Shown here: positions 11,001-21,960 of the stretch, piece by piece | How positions within the stretch are numbered: position 1 is the first letter of the stretch | Layout of the letters: every line of letters starts with the position of its first letter | Assembly: GCA_004352715.1 (NCBI GenBank) | Contig: SCFE01000098.1 | Span: 745,998 to 809,997 of the forward strand | Direction: 5' to 3' | DNA from: Hofstenia miamia | Taxonomy: Eukaryota > Xenacoelomorpha > Acoela | DNA: 64,000 nt | Program-made: the position numbers and the translations under genes | The notes under the pieces: model-generated | Told to the model about the DNA's origin: nothing | Seen by the model: the letters and a program-made list of their open reading frames with translations, nothing else | Databases searched by the model: none

Positions 11001-12696
11001 CACTGATTAAAGGCTAAGTACCGATTCAGTATAAAATCAGCCTCATCGTTTAGAAATTCTTTCATGGTTTAGCGACTAATAACCTACAGGACTCATTTTC
11101 AATAAAGGCAACCAATTTTATTAGGTCCACGATCACACAAGACTCATCTTATGTTATGTGAACCAAGAATTTTGAACTACCTTCCAATTGCTGTTCGGAC
11201 AGACTATTAAATGATCATCTCTTCCTAACACAGTTAAGAAACATGAATCAATCATTTTTGCATTGGAACGCACTAGATTTTCTTTTGGAAGTATGTGCTC
11301 TGTATAAAAATATTAAATACCAAATATTGAAAATATAGATCTGGAAATTATTTTAAGCAAACTTGAGAACATCTTAGACACTGATTCCTGTTAACAAATT
11401 TTTCGTAGATTTGTACAGTAAGTGTATAAGCACCGGGCAATTGTCTAAAATAAAGAATTGGTATTTATTATTACTTTCTACTGAAAATAATTAATGTTGA
11501 TGCGGAGCCACTAAGTAGCTTATTTCAATTTTATTCGTCAGTAATTGCTTTCACTTAATTAAATTAGTTGTGAAATTTACTGGAGCTAATAACAATAGTT
11601 AAATAATAAATTTTCGCTACAGATGTTTCATCGATATCTCTTGAGAATGGGAGACTCAAGGGTGATGGCAAAATTTTTAAAAAATCATTAATTTGTGCTG
11701 ACAGGTGGACTAAGAGCTGGAAAATGTGCATAATTCGTTTAGAAGTAAGATAACATGGAGAGAACAAATGTTTCGATTAAAATGTATAATTCAATTACTT
11801 CACAAAAGCTTCTTTTCTAAAGTTGAACGTAGTCATGGAGCATCAGTTGTCGAGTAAGTGTTCTTACCATTTTCAATATTTAAGGAATGCATGCATTTAG
11901 TCTTTGAACAATTTTCAATGAATTGCCATTTCTAAGAATAGTCATATTAATGAAATCATTATCTGAAGAAATTTTTCCTTCTCCAAATTAAAATTTGATT
12001 TTATATAAATGATAGAAATTGGATTGAATAATGTGATTAATAATTATTATTCAGTTGAGTTGCAAAGCAATAAAAATAATATAAATTAATTTTTAACTAT
12101 AGACCTAAAGCAATTTAAAGTTTATTGTGAGGTTTATTAAATATATTTACTTAGTTTTCAAATAATGAACTTATATAGAAGAAATTTTTTAAACACAAGT
12201 TTTCTCAAGCCATCTGGATTTTACACAATCTATTTTGAAATATTTATGTTAAATATGTAAATTCCTAAAAGTTTTTTTTGACAGTCTAATGGGCTATAGT
12301 GATAATGGGGCTTTTGAAAAATTTCTCTAATAATTAATTATTTCGGAGGTACTTGCATCACTTTTATTCTGTTGATATTGATATTAAGAAATGCGCAATA
12401 TGTTTATAGAAATAGAACCACATTTAGTCATAACGAACTTAGATCAGCACACATATTGCAGGTAGACACTAAGATACGTAATTATATCGCCAGTTGACGA
12501 TCTAATGTTCTGACCTGATGAAAGTTTTGACAAGTAATTAATTGTATACGTCAATCTTTCCGGCTACCAATATAATAAAATTGCAATGCATTAAAAATGG
12601 ATTCTGTAGGTCTAGACATTTTTAGTGAATTATATTTTTCAAAATATTATTTCCTACTTAATTGAAAGTATAACATTTAGTTCAACAACGTTTTAT
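8086..12696. other. 4.6 kb without recognisable genes
   Basis: AT-rich sequence, probably intergenic or intronic. I saw one weak direct repeat: 9334-9410 and 9717-9790 share GCTGAAAATATCTTCAACT- and GTTGTGTA-type stretches, so both are probably copies of one old repeat. Short frames on the minus strand (8611-8954, 11564-11767) have no motif or splice support. Confidence 0.4.
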
Positions 12697-13051
12697 TATA
12701 CATTTAAAAGTTGTTATTTGAGCACATAATTGGCAGTAATACTCTGAAATTTCTTTGTCAAAAAAAACTCGTCTATGTCTATCCCCCTTGAGCCCAATCG
12801 CGTGGCTGAGGGCATTAGGGATCTATAGCTACTCCAAATGAAGGGCAAGCTTCTCTAAGCAAAATATCAGCAGGTGTCAATATTAAAAAATGAGCTTACA
12901 AAATAATACTGTTTGATATTGAGAAAAATATAAATACTAGTAATTATAAATATTTTTTTATTTTTTGTAAATATTGTATTTATTGAAATATTCTGATAAT
13001 AAATATACAATTTAAAATTTCTTCTAAATCAGCATTGATTATAAATCAAAA
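12697..13051. repeat. first copy of a 355-bp contig overlap
   Basis: The sequence is essentially identical to 13647-14004, and differs only by a couple of bases near the phrase ATCAGCAGGTGTCAAT versus ATCAGCAGGTCACAAT. It ends at a single N (13052). Identity this high with single-N boundaries points to an unmerged contig overlap and not a biological duplication. Confidence 0.7.
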
Positions 13052-13052
13052 N

Positions 13053-13079
13053 TATATATATATATATATATATATATAT
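13053..13079. repeat. (TA)n microsatellite
   Basis: Pure TA dinucleotide run next to a Penelope-type end, directly after the single N at 13052. Confidence 0.9.
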
Positions 13080-13277
13080 TTCCAACCGGTTTCGATTTAT
13101 AAATCATCGTCAGTGTACAAATGCGTGGGATTTAATTTACAATAACTACATTAAATGATGTTGAAATATGCATACACTTAAAACATGTTCAGTAAATTGA
13201 TCGTACTTTGTTGACTATTTAATAGCATGTACTTGGTTGCATATTTTATGAATAGGGCTTCAGCTAATTTGGTGTTC

Positions 13278-13280
<3 letters not shown>
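13080..13280 (-). mobile_element. Penelope-like element terminal fragment
   Basis: The minus strand reads CTGACGATGATTTATAAATC followed by GAAACCGGTT, homologous to the end at 36306-36337. The flanking sequence (ACAAATGCG..., TTTACAATAACTACATTAAA) also matches that after 36337. This is therefore a detached 3' terminal piece of the same Penelope-like family. Confidence 0.6.
13082..13114 (-). ncRNA. hammerhead-ribozyme-like motif (PLE end)
   Basis: Minus strand: CUGACGA core, a hairpin GAUUUAUAAAUC, then GAA and a self-complementary ACCGGU followed by U (position H17). This is the order of a hammerhead with a short palindromic stem III. One extra U separates the CUGACGA box from stem II, and stem I pairs poorly here, so activity is doubtful. 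Confidence 0.4.

Positions 13281-13310
<30 letters not shown>
13281..13310. repeat. (TA)n microsatellite
   Basis: Pure TA run just before a second Penelope-type end. Confidence 0.9.
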
Positions 13311-13313
<3 letters not shown>

Positions 13314-13332
13314 TTATTGTATACCAAAAATT

Positions 13333-13366
13333 TGACACGTTTCGATCATTTATTGATTATCTTCAG
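13333..13366 (-). ncRNA. degenerate hammerhead-like motif, second PLE family
   Basis: Minus strand: CUGAAGA, then a spacer with a weak hairpin, then GAA and ACGUGU-C. It has the same layout as the motifs at 13082 and 36306 but a different sequence, so it probably comes from another Penelope-like family. Stem II is imperfect. Confidence 0.3.
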
Positions 13367-13504
13367 AAATATCCCTTTACATTGTTATTTGTAAACTATT
13401 GAAGAAACAAGCTAATTAGGAAGAAAAACTTCATTTTGACAAAGATCTTTCGTTTTAATATTTGTATATTTCGAATGTAACCAGTCTTATTTTAATTCTT
13501 TTAG

Positions 13505-13644
13505 CAAATGAAAATCTTCAAAAGTGTCCATACTGTTTTCATATGTTTCCAAAAACTGATATACAAATCCATCTATTGATCGAGTATCATGCACGAGGCA
13601 TCGTTGTTGGGCATGATAAGTCAAAGAACGCTGTTCCAAAAATA
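13505..13644 (+). CDS. zinc-finger exon, truncated by a contig join
   Basis: After the acceptor TTCTTTTAG the frame reads ANENLQKCPYCFHMFPKTDI and continues to HLLIEYH. This is a C-x2-C...H-x5-H finger whose CPYCFHMFP opening resembles ubiquitin-binding zinc fingers of the TAX1BP1/CALCOCO kind as much as a DNA-binding finger. It runs into a single N at 13645 before a donor is seen. The 592-bp contig carrying it sits between two copies of an overlap, so its placement relative to 15143 is uncertain. Confidence 0.5.
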
Positions 13645-13646
13645 NT

Positions 13647-14004
13647 TATTATACATTTAAAAGTTGTTATTTGAGCACATAATTGGCAGTAATACTCTGA
13701 AATTTCTTTGTCAAAAAAAACTCGTCTATGTCTATCCCCCTTGAGCCCAATCGCGTGGCTGAGGGCATTAGGGATCTATAGCTACTCCAAATGAAGGGCA
13801 AGCTTCTCTAAGCAAAATATCAGCAGGTCACAATATTAAAAAATGAGCTTACAAAATAATACTGTTTGATATTGAGAAAAATATAAATACTAGTAATTAT
13901 AAATATTTTTTTATTTTTTGTAAATATTGTATTTATTGAAATATTCTGATAATAAATATACAATTTAAAATTTCTTCTAAATCAGCATTGATTATAAATC
14001 AAAA
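13647..14004. repeat. second copy of the 355-bp contig overlap
   Basis: Copy of 12697-13051 after the single N at 13645. From 14005 it continues into new sequence. Confidence 0.7.
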
Positions 14005-14009
14005 ATCAG

Positions 14010-14163
14010 ACAGCAATTCCATACATCATGTAGTTGAAAATCTTGAAAATTTTATCTAAGAAGACATCGATGGGCAAGTGCACGAGCATGTTAATATGTG
14101 TTTTGAAGATTTTCGGAGTCTATTACAAAGTCAAAATATTTTGGAACGCAAGTTATATAGAAG
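14010..14163 (+). pseudogene. possible exon with an in-frame stop
   Basis: Acceptor AATCAG at 14009 and donor AG|GTTTGTG at 14164 bound a frame reading NSIHHVVENLENF, then TAA, then EDIDGQVHEHVNMCFEDFRS and on to LERKLY. The codon use looks coding, but the TAA interrupts it and the end phase does not fit the exon at 15143. Either a sequence error, a decayed exon, or chance. Confidence 0.3.
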
Positions 14164-14567
14164 GTTTGTGTTTGTATAACCCATAAATCCAAACGGACAC
14201 ATGCCTACACTATGTAAGCATTCAACAATTTTTATTAATTAGTATGTATTCTTTAAGAAGACTATTTTTTGTGGTTGCAATCTATTCAAATTTATAATAA
14301 ATGCAGTTTTGATAGTAAAAGTTTATTGTGCATATATTTAGTAAACACTTACTTCTTGCATTAAAGATAATGCATCCGCTTGAGATTTATGGAATTCATA
14401 ATTTTGTTCACCTTAAGAAATTTGACTAATGCATATTTTGACAAAAATCAATTTTAGCATACTAACTTCAAAATGTTAGTTAATTCAAGCAAATTTTTAC
14501 CTCAATATATTGAAAATATTACTTCAAAATTCATAATTCATAGTTAGCAATCAGGATTATAATTAAT

Positions 14568-14570
14568 TAT

Positions 14571-14615
<45 letters not shown>
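14568..14615. repeat. (TA)n microsatellite
   Basis: Imperfect TA run with one AAATA interruption. Confidence 0.9.
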
Positions 14616-14617
<2 letters not shown>

Positions 14618-15142
14618 TAAGGTAGCGAATGGGTTTGTGGGTCACATTTTTCCGATAGTAGGGTGATCTTTTTAAGAAAGGCGAATACGGGGGTTGGGTT
14701 GCTTACATTGAAATATTTTCTGCCCACAAAGAAAATTTAAATTTCTCAGAAAACCAAGTCCTTTGATGTAGTGTATCAGGAAGTGCTTGAGCAAAATTTA
14801 AAATCGCTTGTAGGCCGCACTAATGGTGTACGCATTTAACTCACGCGATCCCCGCCCTGTGGTATTTTGCACACAAAGTGAGTGTATTTCATATTTTATT
14901 GGCATTTAGTACATCAGATGAGGAAGACACACCTGGTAGGAATTGGCTTGAGACTTCTGCACTGCATAGCTGGATTTAATCAGCTTTTAGGAACTTCTAA
15001 TTGGGTTGGGTGGGGTCGGATTGGTTACGGTTTTTGTGCAAGCTGACTAGGCAGTGTCAAAAATATATGACTATTTTGCAGCACTGATTTGAGCTATTTT
15101 TTTCAAGCTTTATGAATAACATATTTAGTTCTCCACTTCTAG
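14616..15142. other. intron-like sequence, unusually GC-rich for the window
   Basis: It contains GGGTTGGGTTGC, CACGCGATCCCCGCCCTG and TGGGTTGGGTGGGGTCGGAT. These look like the remains of a repeat, but I could not find matching inverted ends. Confidence 0.3.
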
Positions 15143-15375
15143 CCACGGTACAAATCAATGATATCCATGCTGCCAACTGGTGTGCGAAATGCACTGCGCG
15201 TTTTAGACTTACGAGCGACCTAGTTCAACATATGCGCACATTCCATAAATCCTCAGCAGAAATTGCTGCAGCAAGCAAGCCAATCAGATTGCAGTATAAA
15301 CTGAAATGTGGTGTGTGTAATCAATCATTTCGGGAAAGACATCATCTTACAAGACACATGACGTCGCATAGCTGA
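15143..15375 (+). CDS. terminal exon with two C2H2 zinc fingers
   Basis: After the acceptor TCCACTTCTAG the frame encodes two C2H2 fingers. The first is WCAKCTARFRLTSDLVQHMR...H (C-x2-C-x12-H-x4-H). The second, after a linker (SKPIRLQYK), is LKCGVCNQSFRERHHLTRHM...H, followed immediately by a stop at 15373-15375. The protein thus ends on its last finger. Finger residues suggest DNA or RNA binding in the nucleus, target unknown. The exon starts in phase 1 like the one at 13505, with which it may form one gene. Confidence 0.7.
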
Positions 15376-16861
15376 CTCACTGTTTTAAATGAATGCATTA
15401 ATATGTTATATTGATTTAAAAAGTTTATATTAAATGAATAAATGTTAGGAATAGGCAAATTTCTTCTTGAAACCGTTACTGTACCACATGGAATGGTTCA
15501 TTTTGTAAATTATGATATGAACTGATTAAGTAACCATCGAAATAGTCTAACAAATCTGTTATTTTCATTGTATATTTGCATACAACTGAGAATTTTGATG
15601 TCTTATAGCTATCTATATTTCATACAGACGGAGAAGTAGTCACATCAAGCCTAGAAATGAATCAAATTTTCTCTTGACTCCACCCGACTTGGGCCAAATA
15701 GTTTCTGACCCGACCCGGGTTATTAAAAAAGAAAAAAGGTCTTTTTCTTAATAAAAACTAGATTTTGAATCTCCATAGACATCTATTATATTTTATATTT
15801 AATATAATTTAGCAAATCCTATGAAATAAGGTTAACGTACGATCTGATCATTTAAACTAATATACATGCCTTTAATTTCGATGAATGCACATCCTGAATC
15901 TTGGCGCGACCAACCGAGAAGGTTTGTTGACCCGACTAGGCTAATTTTTGGATAAATGTTGACCCGAGCAATGGATTCGTCCGCTTCCTTATCTGAGTAA
16001 CATGGGCTATTCAAGAACATAAAAATGCATTCTGGAGATTAGTGGTAAAAAGGCACATGTCCTTTTTGTGATTTTTTAGTTTTTTACATCTATGTCACTT
16101 TACACAAGAATATCAAGTTTGTACGATTCGAATTTTTAATTTGCCAATGTCCACCGAACTCTCACTTATCTTAGTATTAAAAATGCGCATGTTCAATACA
16201 CTGAAATATCTATGGCCATACTTTCAAATGATTATCCTACTCATGTCAATTTAAATTGTAGCAGTTTGTGTTATTGCAATGTTTTTCATGAATTTTGAAA
16301 GTAGGTTGAAATCTTATTTTGCCATTTACGGAAAACTCGAATTTTGGACACAGGCATTTTTAGCACTACTGTCCAGAATTATACTAGTATATAGCATGTC
16401 TTGCATTAAATTCTAACTGAGAACAAAATGAAGTCCATTTCTTGTCTATATTTTGTATTACACTCAAGAACGCGGTTGGATGATTGAATATAATACATGA
16501 AATAAGTCTAAAAAAACCGTTTCTAAATCTGATGTTCATACAATTAAAAAGTAAAACAAATGACATTCTTTTGTGATTGTATTAAGCCAGGTGATCCTAA
16601 TCATAATAATGTGAGGACATCCATTATCACAGACTTTGTAGTATGAGCCAAAATGTTTTTGACAATAATAAAAAATAGTGAATATTAAAATACTTGAAGA
16701 AATGCTATACGAAGTTTTTTTATTTTATTGATTTCTTAATGAAAATATATTGTTTTTAGGGAACTAATTAACATGTTATTTATTTAAAAAAAAAACCGAC
16801 CCGGAATGTTCTTCCCAAGTGAATTGCGGCAACATATTAATTTTTATACAGTTTTTTGCAT

Positions 16862-16899
<38 letters not shown>

Positions 16900-17318
16900 T
16901 ATATATATTAATATTTAAGCAGAATAATGTCAAAAGCTTACGAAACACACGCACATAATTACTACAAAGCATGATGCATCAGGAATATCCAGGATACGGA
17001 TAAATACTGGTATTATTTCATTGATCATTGTAAACTTTTTCAAGATAAAAATTTCAAAATTTATGAAGAATGCACAACTTGCACGAATTTTGATTTTGTA
17101 TTTTGCTACCATAAAATTGGTCATTAAATTTAATTATTCGTGGGAAATTGTTCCACTATGTTATTTTCTACATGCTTATGCAGGTAATTTCTTAAGATTT
17201 TGTTTGCAAATTTTCACAACAAATAGTTTCAAAAGAAAAGGCTAATCTGCATTTCTATAGATTAAGCTTAGAATCCCAATATTGCCATTTGTGTTTATAT
17301 ATATATATATAATGGAAG
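15376..17318. other. non-coding; GACCCGA-rich patch and (TA)n
   Basis: Between about 15660 and 15990, GACCCGA/TCGGGTC-like motifs recur (CCACCCGACTTGGGCC, GACCCGACCCGGG, GACCCGACTAGG, TTGACCCGAGC). This is the repeat style of hAT interiors, but I could not pair two ends. ACCGACCCGG recurs at 16795. A (TA)n tract lies at 16865-16913. Short frames at 16930-17245 on both strands have no support. Confidence 0.35.
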
Positions 17319-18131
17319 TGTTGTTTGGTATCACAGCAGACGTGATTATATTGAAGATTTTCAAAAACGTTATTCGAAAAGGATTTTAAAAATTTCCGAC
17401 TATAAGAAGAGATTAATTGAACTAAATTTATTGCCTCTTTCAATTCAAATTCAATTAATTAAATCCAAGATTTTTAATGATAAGATCTAAAAAAAATTTA
17501 ATTATCCCTAATTATTGGATGAATTTTAATGAATAAAATCTTGAAAAGTACTAGTGTAATCAGTTCCCTCTTAAGTATGTATTTTAATTCCATTGAAGGT
17601 TACATAACTCGCTTTAAAAATCTAAATTTACTACCTATCTCTTAATATCTAGAATTTTGGACTTAATCTTTTTTAACAAATTGCTTAATAGAGCGTATGA
17701 TCTTAAATACCTTTCTTACATATCATTGTACATTCAAAGTCGAACTGAACTAAGATCTTCCTCATCACTACTTTTCCGTTCAAAGCCTAACACTAAAGAA
17801 AAAACAAAGAGAAACTACTTTCATAGAGTGGTAAAGCTTGCAAATTATATCTATTTTCACAGTGATATATATCTATTTAATAAACATAATGCTGTTAAAG
17901 ACCAGTTAAAGAAGTTGTTTTGGAATAGATTTACTTCCTTTTACAAAGTTGACGATCTCTGCACATGTCGTTTATTATGTCCATGCCAAAGTGCAAAATC
18001 AGTGGTGTCATTTTATTAAAAAACCGAATTTTTGTTATATATATACATTTTTTTATTTTTATGTTCTTTTTAATTTTTATTCCTTATTGGAAATAAATTT
18101 TATTTTTATTATTATTATTATTATTATTATA
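17319..18131 (+). mobile_element. 3' end of a non-LTR retrotransposon with (ATT)n tail
   Basis: Plus-strand frames, with one or more breaks, give the C-terminal region of a jockey/CR1-type ORF2. IEDFQKRYSKRILK...LIELNLLPL lies at about 17350-17430, then LNRAYDLKYLSY, YFHRVVKLANYIYFH and finally CTCRLLCPCQS before the stop at 18017-18019. The order (block after the thumb, R-x-x-x-F-x-x-R-x-V-x-L-x-N, then a Cys-rich tail) is typical of such elements. It ends in an (ATT)n run at 18105-18131, a common LINE tail. 5' truncated. Confidence 0.65.
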
Positions 18132-18404
18132 TAGTGATTTAATAATATTCTAATGGCAAGTTAGCCAATTGACACCCTAATAAATATTCATACCACTCAG
18201 CTACATTTGCTCTATTCGATCAGCAGCTATTTAAAATATGTAAAATATTGCAAACCCTAGCACGCCACACCCAGAAAAATAAATAGTTGGGGTTTATCTT
18301 TGCTCCCATGGGCATTTGACTCTCTGTTTATCTGAACTATAGTTATGAGGGATAAATTACATGAATTATAAATCACCTGAATTTTCAGAAAAAGATAGCT
18401 AATA

Positions 18405-19159
18405 CAGAGCATTGTTGTGTACCACTTTTTTCGTATATCGGTATTATCGTGTATTAGAGCTCTCGTGTATCGGTATTTCGTGTAATTGGGAGTCGTGTAT
18501 TTTCATGTATTTTCGTGTATTTAGGAAAACTTATTAAATCCAGAAAAATTTATTCTTCAAAAGAAATTTGCACTAGGCATTCTAAATTTTTGGGTAAAAT
18601 TTAGCTGCGTTTATCGCTGGAGCAAGGCTTACATACCGAAAACATCCGTTCAACGGAACTACTGCTTGCGGGTATGGCCAGAATTTCATAAACAGCATTT
18701 TTGAAATCATTGCACATGGGGGACTGCTCCCAGAATTTTACAATCTCGTCATTTACCAAAGCACCGTCTAAATATGAAAGTAAAAAATTTTGCTGTGGCT
18801 TAGAAGACCTTTGAATCAACAAATTGGCGGCCAGAGATCAACAGCTGCCGTGGAAACGTATTGCATAATTGCTACAGCTGCCGCCGCCGCTATTGACTAA
18901 CGCGCGTCATGCATTGTAATTTCCGGCTCATGGAGGTAGGTTGAATCCTTATAATTTGTTATTAGCTGAGTACAAATTGCCCTCAAATTGTGTAATTGAG
19001 ACTCAGCACGACCCCACTGAAATATCGATACACGATTTCGTGTAGTATACACGATTTTCGTGTAGTATTTTTATTTTTCCGTATACCGTTACTTTCATGT
19101 ATCGTTATCACGATTTTTGTGTAGAATATCGTGTATCAGTAATACACGACAATGCTCTG
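18405..19159 (-). mobile_element. deleted hAT transposon with perfect 8-bp target duplication
   Basis: The ends are CAGAGCATTGTTGTGTA and its inverted partner TACACGACAATGCTCTG. Both sides carry the identical 8-mer AGCTAATA (18397-18404 and 19160-19167). Close to both ends there are many CGTGTAT/ATACACGA units, which look like subterminal transposase-binding repeats. Inside is a remnant of the hAT transposase C-terminus (18601-18822). At 755 bp it is an internally deleted, non-autonomous copy. Confidence 0.9.
18601..18822 (-). pseudogene. hAT transposase C-terminal dimerisation region, remnant
   Basis: The minus-strand frame reads KFWEQSPMCNDFKNAVYEIL then AIPASSSSVERMFSVC. The LAIPASSSSVERxFS block is the conserved core of the hAT C-terminal dimerisation domain. 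No DDE catalytic part is present, so it cannot make an active transposase. Confidence 0.8.
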
Positions 19160-19435
19160 AGCTAATATATTCTTGTACTGCAGACACAGCCTTTACTTCA
19201 AAAATCAAAAAGGTGTCAGTCTTGGTTAAAAATTTATATTCAAGAGTACATAGTCACAATATCCATTTCTTCTGTAGTCCTGGTGTGTCATGAACTTCTT
19301 ATCCGCCCATTTCCGACGACACTGCATGCGTATCGTTTGTTACGCTAGAAGAACACCCAAATTGGGTGTGTCTTTGAATAAGATTCAGGCATAAATGCAT
19401 TATAAACCTGTCCCGTAGATGCAACTCAAACACAA

Positions 19436-19466
<31 letters not shown>

Positions 19467-19549
19467 ATCTCGATCAATCACACACCCCTAGTAAAGACCT
19501 TCTGTCAGACTCTAGATCTCCTTCCTTGAATACATTATGATGGTGGGCG
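19160..19549. other. non-coding with (TA)n
   Basis: Nothing recognised apart from a TA run at 19439-19466. Confidence 0.4.
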
Positions 19550-20160
19550 ACTTCCTGGAGTTGTTTTGGAACTCAATAATAATGGCATACTGTATAGAGG
19601 GGATAGCATGCAAAATGTGTAAACATGGAAAAGTACAACTTTGAAGTTTGCTTGGGTAACTCAGAAAACACTCAATTGCATCCCTCTAGTGTACATAGAC
19701 ACTTTGTGCCTTTCAAGAATTAACGAGTTTACTTGTCGCTATTATTACCAACAGTACTTCTAGGTCGCTTTATTAGTCCGGCTATATTACTTTGTTGACT
19801 CATCCCTTCCAAATGTTTGGAGATAATCAACTCGCGGATGGCAAGAGGTACGTAACCAGACATCGTATATGGCGAAGAAAGACTGTTGTTAGACATTTTC
19901 AATATAAATAGACTGAAAAAAGCTCAACCTCTCTGAAGTCGACGAATACATTTTTCCAAAAAAGATTTTCTAACTACAACCATTGTAGCATTTCTCCTTG
20001 AGATTCAAAATAAACAGTGATAATCATGTCTCAACATTGATGAATTCCTCTTTCTGCAACACCAAATCTAATTTAAAAATAACTATGACACTTTTGGCGC
20101 CCATTTCTTAGAAATATTTACAAGAAATCATGGGTGGCCGAATTCTTTTTTCCAGTACTG
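19550..20160 (-). mobile_element. Tc1-like transposon, 5' end and transposase N-terminus
   Basis: At 20160 the minus strand begins CAGTACTGGAAAAAAGAATT next to a TA, a Tc1-type inverted terminal repeat. About 260 bases inside, an ATG (19896) opens a frame with MSGYVPLAIRELIISKHLEG, then MSQQSNIAGLIKRPRSTVGN. This matches the helix-turn-helix (paired-like) DNA-binding part of Tc1-family transposases. The frame then decays and no catalytic domain or second end is seen, so it is truncated. Confidence 0.65.
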
Positions 20161-20974
20161 TATATACTATCTTACTAATACCTCAACCAATAGCGCCCAT
20201 TTTCAATTGTGATAATGCATAGATTTCATCACGATTTGTACAAAAACAAAGTCGAAGTACACATGCTTAGGATATTTATTGAAACCAACTTGATATTAGT
20301 TCTAATTATTGAAAAGTTCAAAGGTGCTATTGGTTTTCAGTTATTTTAATTTATGTAAAAGTTATTCAATGTTTAGTTTGCTGTTGATGATTTCTGTGAC
20401 ATATTCTTTACAAGCTGTAAATAACTTACGATTACTAAGTGCAAATTATTCGGTATTGCCTCGAGATACAAATGGAAAAATCCACGAGTCATACCATATC
20501 TTGGAGCTTCATTTTCAAAATTTTAATAATTCTTTCTATCAGTTGGTAATGGAGAATGCAATTCTTCTTCAAGTGATGATAAGTGGTATAGTGTTTGATA
20601 TTTATTAAATTTTGAGTTTGTAAGAGGAAAGAATTCAGACACTGACATTATTTTATCGATTTGAGAACAAACCAAACTATATTGCTATTCTCTTCTAGAT
20701 CTTATTAATTCCTAAGCAGTGTCAGAGAATATTGTAAACATTTTTGCTATATATTATGTTCTATTTTAATAAGCATTGAAGATATTATGTTATCAGGCAT
20801 GGCCTACTTTATAGTAGACTATGCATGAAGGCAATTTGAAATGGCAGTTTGGATCTAAATCTTCATATATGTTTATACAAACTTATGTGACGTCACAAAA
20901 TGTGGAATTTTTTTAAAATGTATTTGTCATACAAATTATTTAAGCATGTCAATCGCACAATATCGTTTTGGGGN
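19988..20974. repeat. first copy of a ~985-bp duplicated block
   Basis: Nearly identical to 20976-21960 (differences such as GTAAGAGGAAAG versus GTAAGATGAAAG, and TAGTAGACT contexts), separated by a single N at 20975. It looks like two alleles of one segment left unmerged at a contig join. Confidence 0.8.
20369..20585 (+). CDS. LU-domain membrane glycoprotein, exon 1 (first copy)
   Basis: From the ATG at 20369 the frame starts MFSLLLMISVTYSLQA, a convincing signal peptide (short N-region, hydrophobic core, small residues at the cleavage site). It continues VNNLRLLSANYSVLPRDTNG and HILELHFQNFNNSFYQLV, with NYS and NNS sequons. A donor at 20586 (AAGTG|GTATAG) leaves one base over, which fits the acceptor phase of the exon at 23986. 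Assignment to the long gene rests on this phase match and on the expected secretory start. The first copy is probably an unmerged allele. Confidence 0.5.
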
Positions 20975-20975
20975 G

Positions 20976-21960
20976 CATTTCTCCTTGAGATTCAAAATAA
21001 ACAGTGATAATCATGTCTCAACATTGATGAATTCCTCTTTCTGCAACACCAAATCTAATTTAAAAATAACTATGACACTTTTGGCGCCCATTTCTTAGAA
21101 ATATTTACAAGAAATCATGGGTGGCCGAATTCTTTTTTCCAGTACTGTATATACTATCTTACTAATACCTCAACCAATAGCGCCCATTTTCAATTGTGAT
21201 AATGCATAGATTTCATCACGATTTGTACAAAAACAAAGTCGAAGTACACATGCTTAGGATATTTATTGAAACCAACTTGATATTAGTTCTAATTATTGAA
21301 AAGTTCAAAGGTGCTATTGGTTTTCAGTTATTTTAATTTATGTAAAAGTTATTCAATGTTTAGTTTGCTGTTGATGATTTCTGTGACATATTCTTTACAA
21401 GCTGTAAATAACTTACGATTACTAAGTGCAAATTATTCGGTATTGCCTCGAGATACAAATGGAAAAATCCACGAGTCATACCATATCTTGGAGCTTCATT
21501 TTCAAAATTTTAATAATTCTTTCTATCAGTTGGTAATGGAGAATGCAATTCTTCTTCAAGTGATGATAAGTGGTATAGTGTTTGATATTTATTAGATTTT
21601 GAGTTTGTAAGATGAAAGAACTTCAGACACTGACATTATTTTATCGATTTGAGAACAAACCAAAATATATTGCTATTCTCTTCTAGATCTTATTAATTCC
21701 TAAACAGTGTCAGAGAATATTGTAAGCATTTTTGCTATATATTATGTTCTATTTTAATAAGCATTGAAGATATTATGTTATCAGGCATGACATACTTTAT
21801 AGTAGACTATGCATGAAGGCAATTTGAAATGGCAGTTTGGATCAAATCTTCATATATGCTTATACAAATTTATGTGACGTCACAAAATGTGGAAATTTTT
21901 TAAAATGTATTTGTCATACAAATTATTTAAGCATGTCAATCGCACAATATCGTTTTGGGG
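20976..21960. repeat. second copy of the ~985-bp duplicated block
   Basis: Copy of 19988-20974 starting at GCATTTCTCCTTGAG immediately after the N at 20975. It continues into unique sequence after 21960. Confidence 0.8.
21356..21572 (+). CDS. LU-domain membrane glycoprotein, exon 1 (second copy)
   Basis: Same 72-codon signal-peptide exon as at 20369-20585 with identical translation. Being on the contig that continues downstream, this copy is the better candidate for the exon actually spliced to 23986. The secreted/ectodomain start is consistent with the C-terminal transmembrane exon at 61123. Confidence 0.55.

Noticed and set aside
17021-17245. 74-codon plus-strand frame with hydrophobic stretch
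   Set aside because: AT-driven composition and an overlapping antisense frame of equal length; no splice or start evidence.
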